Assembly: GCA_047620505.1 (NCBI GenBank)
Contig: JBLHKS010000300.1
Location: forward strand, 1-7,299
DNA: 7,299 bases
Direction of reading: 5' to 3'
Source of the DNA: JBLHKS01 sp047620505
GTDB lineage: Bacteria; Verrucomicrobiota; Verrucomicrobiia; Verrucomicrobiales; DEV007
Each line of letters begins with the position of its first letter. Positions within the stretch are counted from its first letter, which is position 1. This document shows, one piece after another, positions 5,879 to 7,299 of this stretch. Below the pieces are notes generated by a model, which was not told the DNA's origin, did no database searches, and saw nothing but the letters and a program-made list of their open reading frames with translations. Both the position numbers and the translations under genes were made by a program.

Positions 5879-6823
5879 CTACCCGATCTTCCGCTTCCCC
5901 TTCGTCCGCGCCGCCCGGTACATCCCCTCCGTCGACGCCCTGACGTCCACCGCCGCCCCAGCCAGCTCCGACTCCAGATCGACAAGCGGAAACACCGTTA
6001 GTCGACTCCCCGGCGTCGCGTTCACCACCGCAAACCCCGCCGCCTCGAACACCGGCAGCAACTGCTGGAAAAATCCCGTCAGGATCTCGTAACTCGTCAG
6101 GTTATTGCGGATCGCCCGCGTCGTGCGCAGTTCCGCAAACCAATAGCGCTGCGTTTCCGACATGTGAAAGTCGCACCCCAGCAACACCACGCGGCGAAAC
6201 CCCAGCTCATACGCGATCCGCAGCGCCACCAGCATCACCGACCGGCCTCCGCCGCGATCCTTGTGATTCCCCCAATTGATCGTCTCCTCCGTCAGAAACG
6301 TCGCCGCGTTGAAACGATCGTTCCGCGCAAAGAAGTAAACGCGCGGGCACTGCGACACCGCAATTGAGGACGGCGTCAGCTCACCCATCCTCTCCTCCGG
6401 CACGAACTTCATCACCGTCCGATCCATCCAGATCGAATCCATGAACCGCTCCGGCGCATCCACACACGCCCACAAATCCGGGCGAAACCCATGCGCCCCA
6501 TTGTTCACGCAGAACGTCGCCACCCCCGGCCTCCGCGCCAGCAGCTGCTGAGTCTCTTCATCAAAACTCGGCCCGTTCAAACAGAGAAACACCGTCCCGC
6601 CTGGCCCATAAATGTTCTCCAACGCCGTCGCCGGCATCCCTTTCCGCCCGAAAAACAGCGGCGCCGTCCACAGCTCCACATCCACCCCTGCCGCCACCAA
6701 CCTCGCTCCCAACTCCGCGCCCGGCGACAGCGGCAATTCGATCCTCACCCCCTCCTGCCAGACATGCACCCGCGTCCGCGGCCCGATCCTACCCGCCAAC
6801 TCCGCCGCATCCCGCGAAAACAT
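5879..6823 (-). CDS. DUF115/MptE-like protein, probable glycan-linked enzyme
   Basis: From the ATG at 6821-6823 this is 314 residues. It resembles the DUF115 / 6-hydroxymethylpterin pyrophosphokinase MptE-like family, some members of which are linked to glycan transfer. Visible signatures are VFLCLNGPSFDEE (78-90, the nucleotide-type binding loop LNGPS), FCVNNGAHGFRPDLWACVD (104-122), GGGRSVMLVALRIAYELGFRRVVLLGCDFHMS (191-222), and a C-terminal NATPGSRLTVFPLVDLESEL (268-287). There is no signal peptide or membrane helix, so it should be cytoplasmic. The frame continues to an ATG at 6928, with others at 6916, 6877 and 6868. I prefer 6823 because GGAA lies 6 nt upstream and the added part is AT-rich and low in conserved character; 6928 also lies in a tandem repeat. 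The tail (TKGKRKIG) is basic. The exact reaction is unknown. Confidence 0.75.
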   Translation of the reverse strand: MFSRDAAELAGRIGPRTRVHVWQEGVRIELPLSPGAELGARLVAAGVDVELWTAPLFFGRKGMPATALENIYGPGGTVFLCLNGPSFDEETQQLLARRPGVATFCVNNGAHGFRPDLWACVDAPERFMDSIWMDRTVMKFVPEERMGELTPSSIAVSQCPRVYFFARNDRFNAATFLTEETINWGNHKDRGGGRSVMLVALRIAYELGFRRVVLLGCDFHMSETQRYWFAELRTTRAIRNNLTSYEILTGFFQQLLPVFEAAGFAVVNATPGSRLTVFPLVDLESELAGAAVDVRASTEGMYRAARTKGKRKIG

Positions 6824-6927
6824 CACCGTTTCCAGCCTCGTGATATGGGGAGGGAAAAGAGTCGTCATCAAGACCATTTTATGATTCAACCGCCCCACCG
6901 AAAAGAATAAAATCATCCCCAAGTCCA

Positions 6928-6951
6928 TCTCTGCGTCTCGGCGTCTCTGCG
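6928..6951. repeat. Three 8-bp tandem units TCTCTGCG / TCTCGGCG / TCTCTGCG
   Basis: Units at 6928-6935, 6936-6943 and 6944-6951 differ at one base in the middle copy and are followed by TGAG. They lie in the spacer between the DUF115-like gene and the methyltransferase gene, 17 bp before the latter. From memory, similar CTCTGCGTCTC-type strings recur between genes in Verrucomicrobia and Planctomycetes, but I cannot check this here. Confidence 0.6.
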
Positions 6952-6967
6952 TGAGCCCCTTCTATCC

Positions 6968-7299
6968 ATGAAAATCCAAACCCGCGACGATCTCCCCGCC
7001 CTCCTCACCTACCACGGCCTCACCCGGCTCGGCATCGAACTCGGCGTCGCTGGCGGGGCCTACTCCGAGCATCTCCTGCGCCACGCCCCCATCCCCCGCC
7101 TCTACTCCTTCGACGCCTGGTCCGGCGACCGCGGGCACGACATCGTCCAATGCGACGCCGCCACCCGACGCTTATCCAAATACGGCGCCCGCTCCATCGT
7201 CCTCCGCGCCCGGTTCGAGGAAGCCCTCGCCCTCTTCGCTGATGGCGACGACGCCCGCCTCGACTTTGTCTACATCGACGGCTACGCCCATCAAGGCAA
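6968..7299 (+). CDS. Class I SAM-dependent methyltransferase, N-terminal part (runs off window)
   Basis: The frame from the ATG at 6968 is open to the window edge, giving 110 complete codons of a longer gene. GIELGVAGGAYSEHLL (22-37) is a glycine-rich motif I for S-adenosylmethionine, with E24 and G26 in the expected places. YSFDAWSGD (46-54) supplies the acidic residue after strand 2 (D49), and LDFVYIDGYAHQG (98-110) is the strand-4 motif with D104. The combination of a short N-terminus, FDAW and FVYIDGxH is typical of the Methyltransf_24-like group, many of which act on sugars or small molecules. No Shine-Dalgarno is seen; the ATG is chosen because motif I begins about 20 residues later. 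It is divergent from the DUF115-like gene across a 144-bp spacer. The substrate is unknown. Codons end overwhelmingly in C. Confidence 0.85.
   Translation, partial: MKIQTRDDLPALLTYHGLTRLGIELGVAGGAYSEHLLRHAPIPRLYSFDAWSGDRGHDIVQCDAATRRLSKYGARSIVLRARFEEALALFADGDDARLDFVYIDGYAHQG

Noticed and set aside
6491..6910. Plus-strand Arg/Pro/His-rich frame antisense to the DUF115-like gene
   Set aside because: Composition is typical of an antisense shadow in C-rich DNA; no motif is seen.
6824..6928. N-terminal extension of the DUF115-like protein to 6928
   Set aside because: The added 35 codons are AT-richer, look like promoter DNA and start inside the tandem repeat. It remains possible that the true start is one of the ATGs at 6868 or 6877.

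Overview
This window reads as chromosomal DNA of a free-living Gram-negative-type bacterium with moderately high GC. My best guess is the Verrucomicrobiota/PVC group. The guess rests on many GTG/TTG or poorly Shine-Dalgarno-supported starts, a lipoprotein and a Sec-type signal peptide, an AlgX/AlgJ-like SGNH protein, and short CTCTGCGTCTC-type tandem repeats between genes. It is not proven by any marker gene. No rRNA, tRNA, CRISPR array, transposase or phage structural gene is visible.

Layout from left to right. Positions 3-200 (+) are the tail of an unidentified protein. It converges on a voltage-gated-type potassium channel with a C-terminal zinc ribbon (212-1063, -). A 184-bp AT-rich divergent spacer follows. 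Next come two same-strand genes: a secreted AlgX/AlgJ-like SGNH protein with a substituted catalytic Ser (1248-2348, +) and a family-4-type glycosyltransferase (2414-3673, +). The glycosyltransferase converges, with a 2-bp gap, on a small secreted phospholipase A2-like lipoprotein (3676-4080, -). A second divergent spacer holding a perfect palindrome separates that gene from the dhaK-dhaL pair (4188-5856, +), which encodes the two core subunits of a dihydroxyacetone-type kinase. dhaL converges on a DUF115/MptE-like protein (5879-6823, -). A divergent spacer with three 8-bp tandem repeats leads to the start of a class I SAM-dependent methyltransferase (6968 to the window end, +).

Functional reading. 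DhaK and DhaL should act together to phosphorylate dihydroxyacetone or a similar small ketose, but no DhaM phosphodonor subunit is adjacent. The SGNH protein and glycosyltransferase plausibly belong to a cell-surface or exported polysaccharide pathway. The DUF115-like protein and methyltransferase form a second divergent pair of the kind often linked to glycan decoration. The channel and the phospholipase-like lipoprotein look like single genes. The last 1.4 kb is strikingly C-rich on the + strand whichever strand is coding, unlike the dhaKL region beside it. No spacer exceeds 300 bp.
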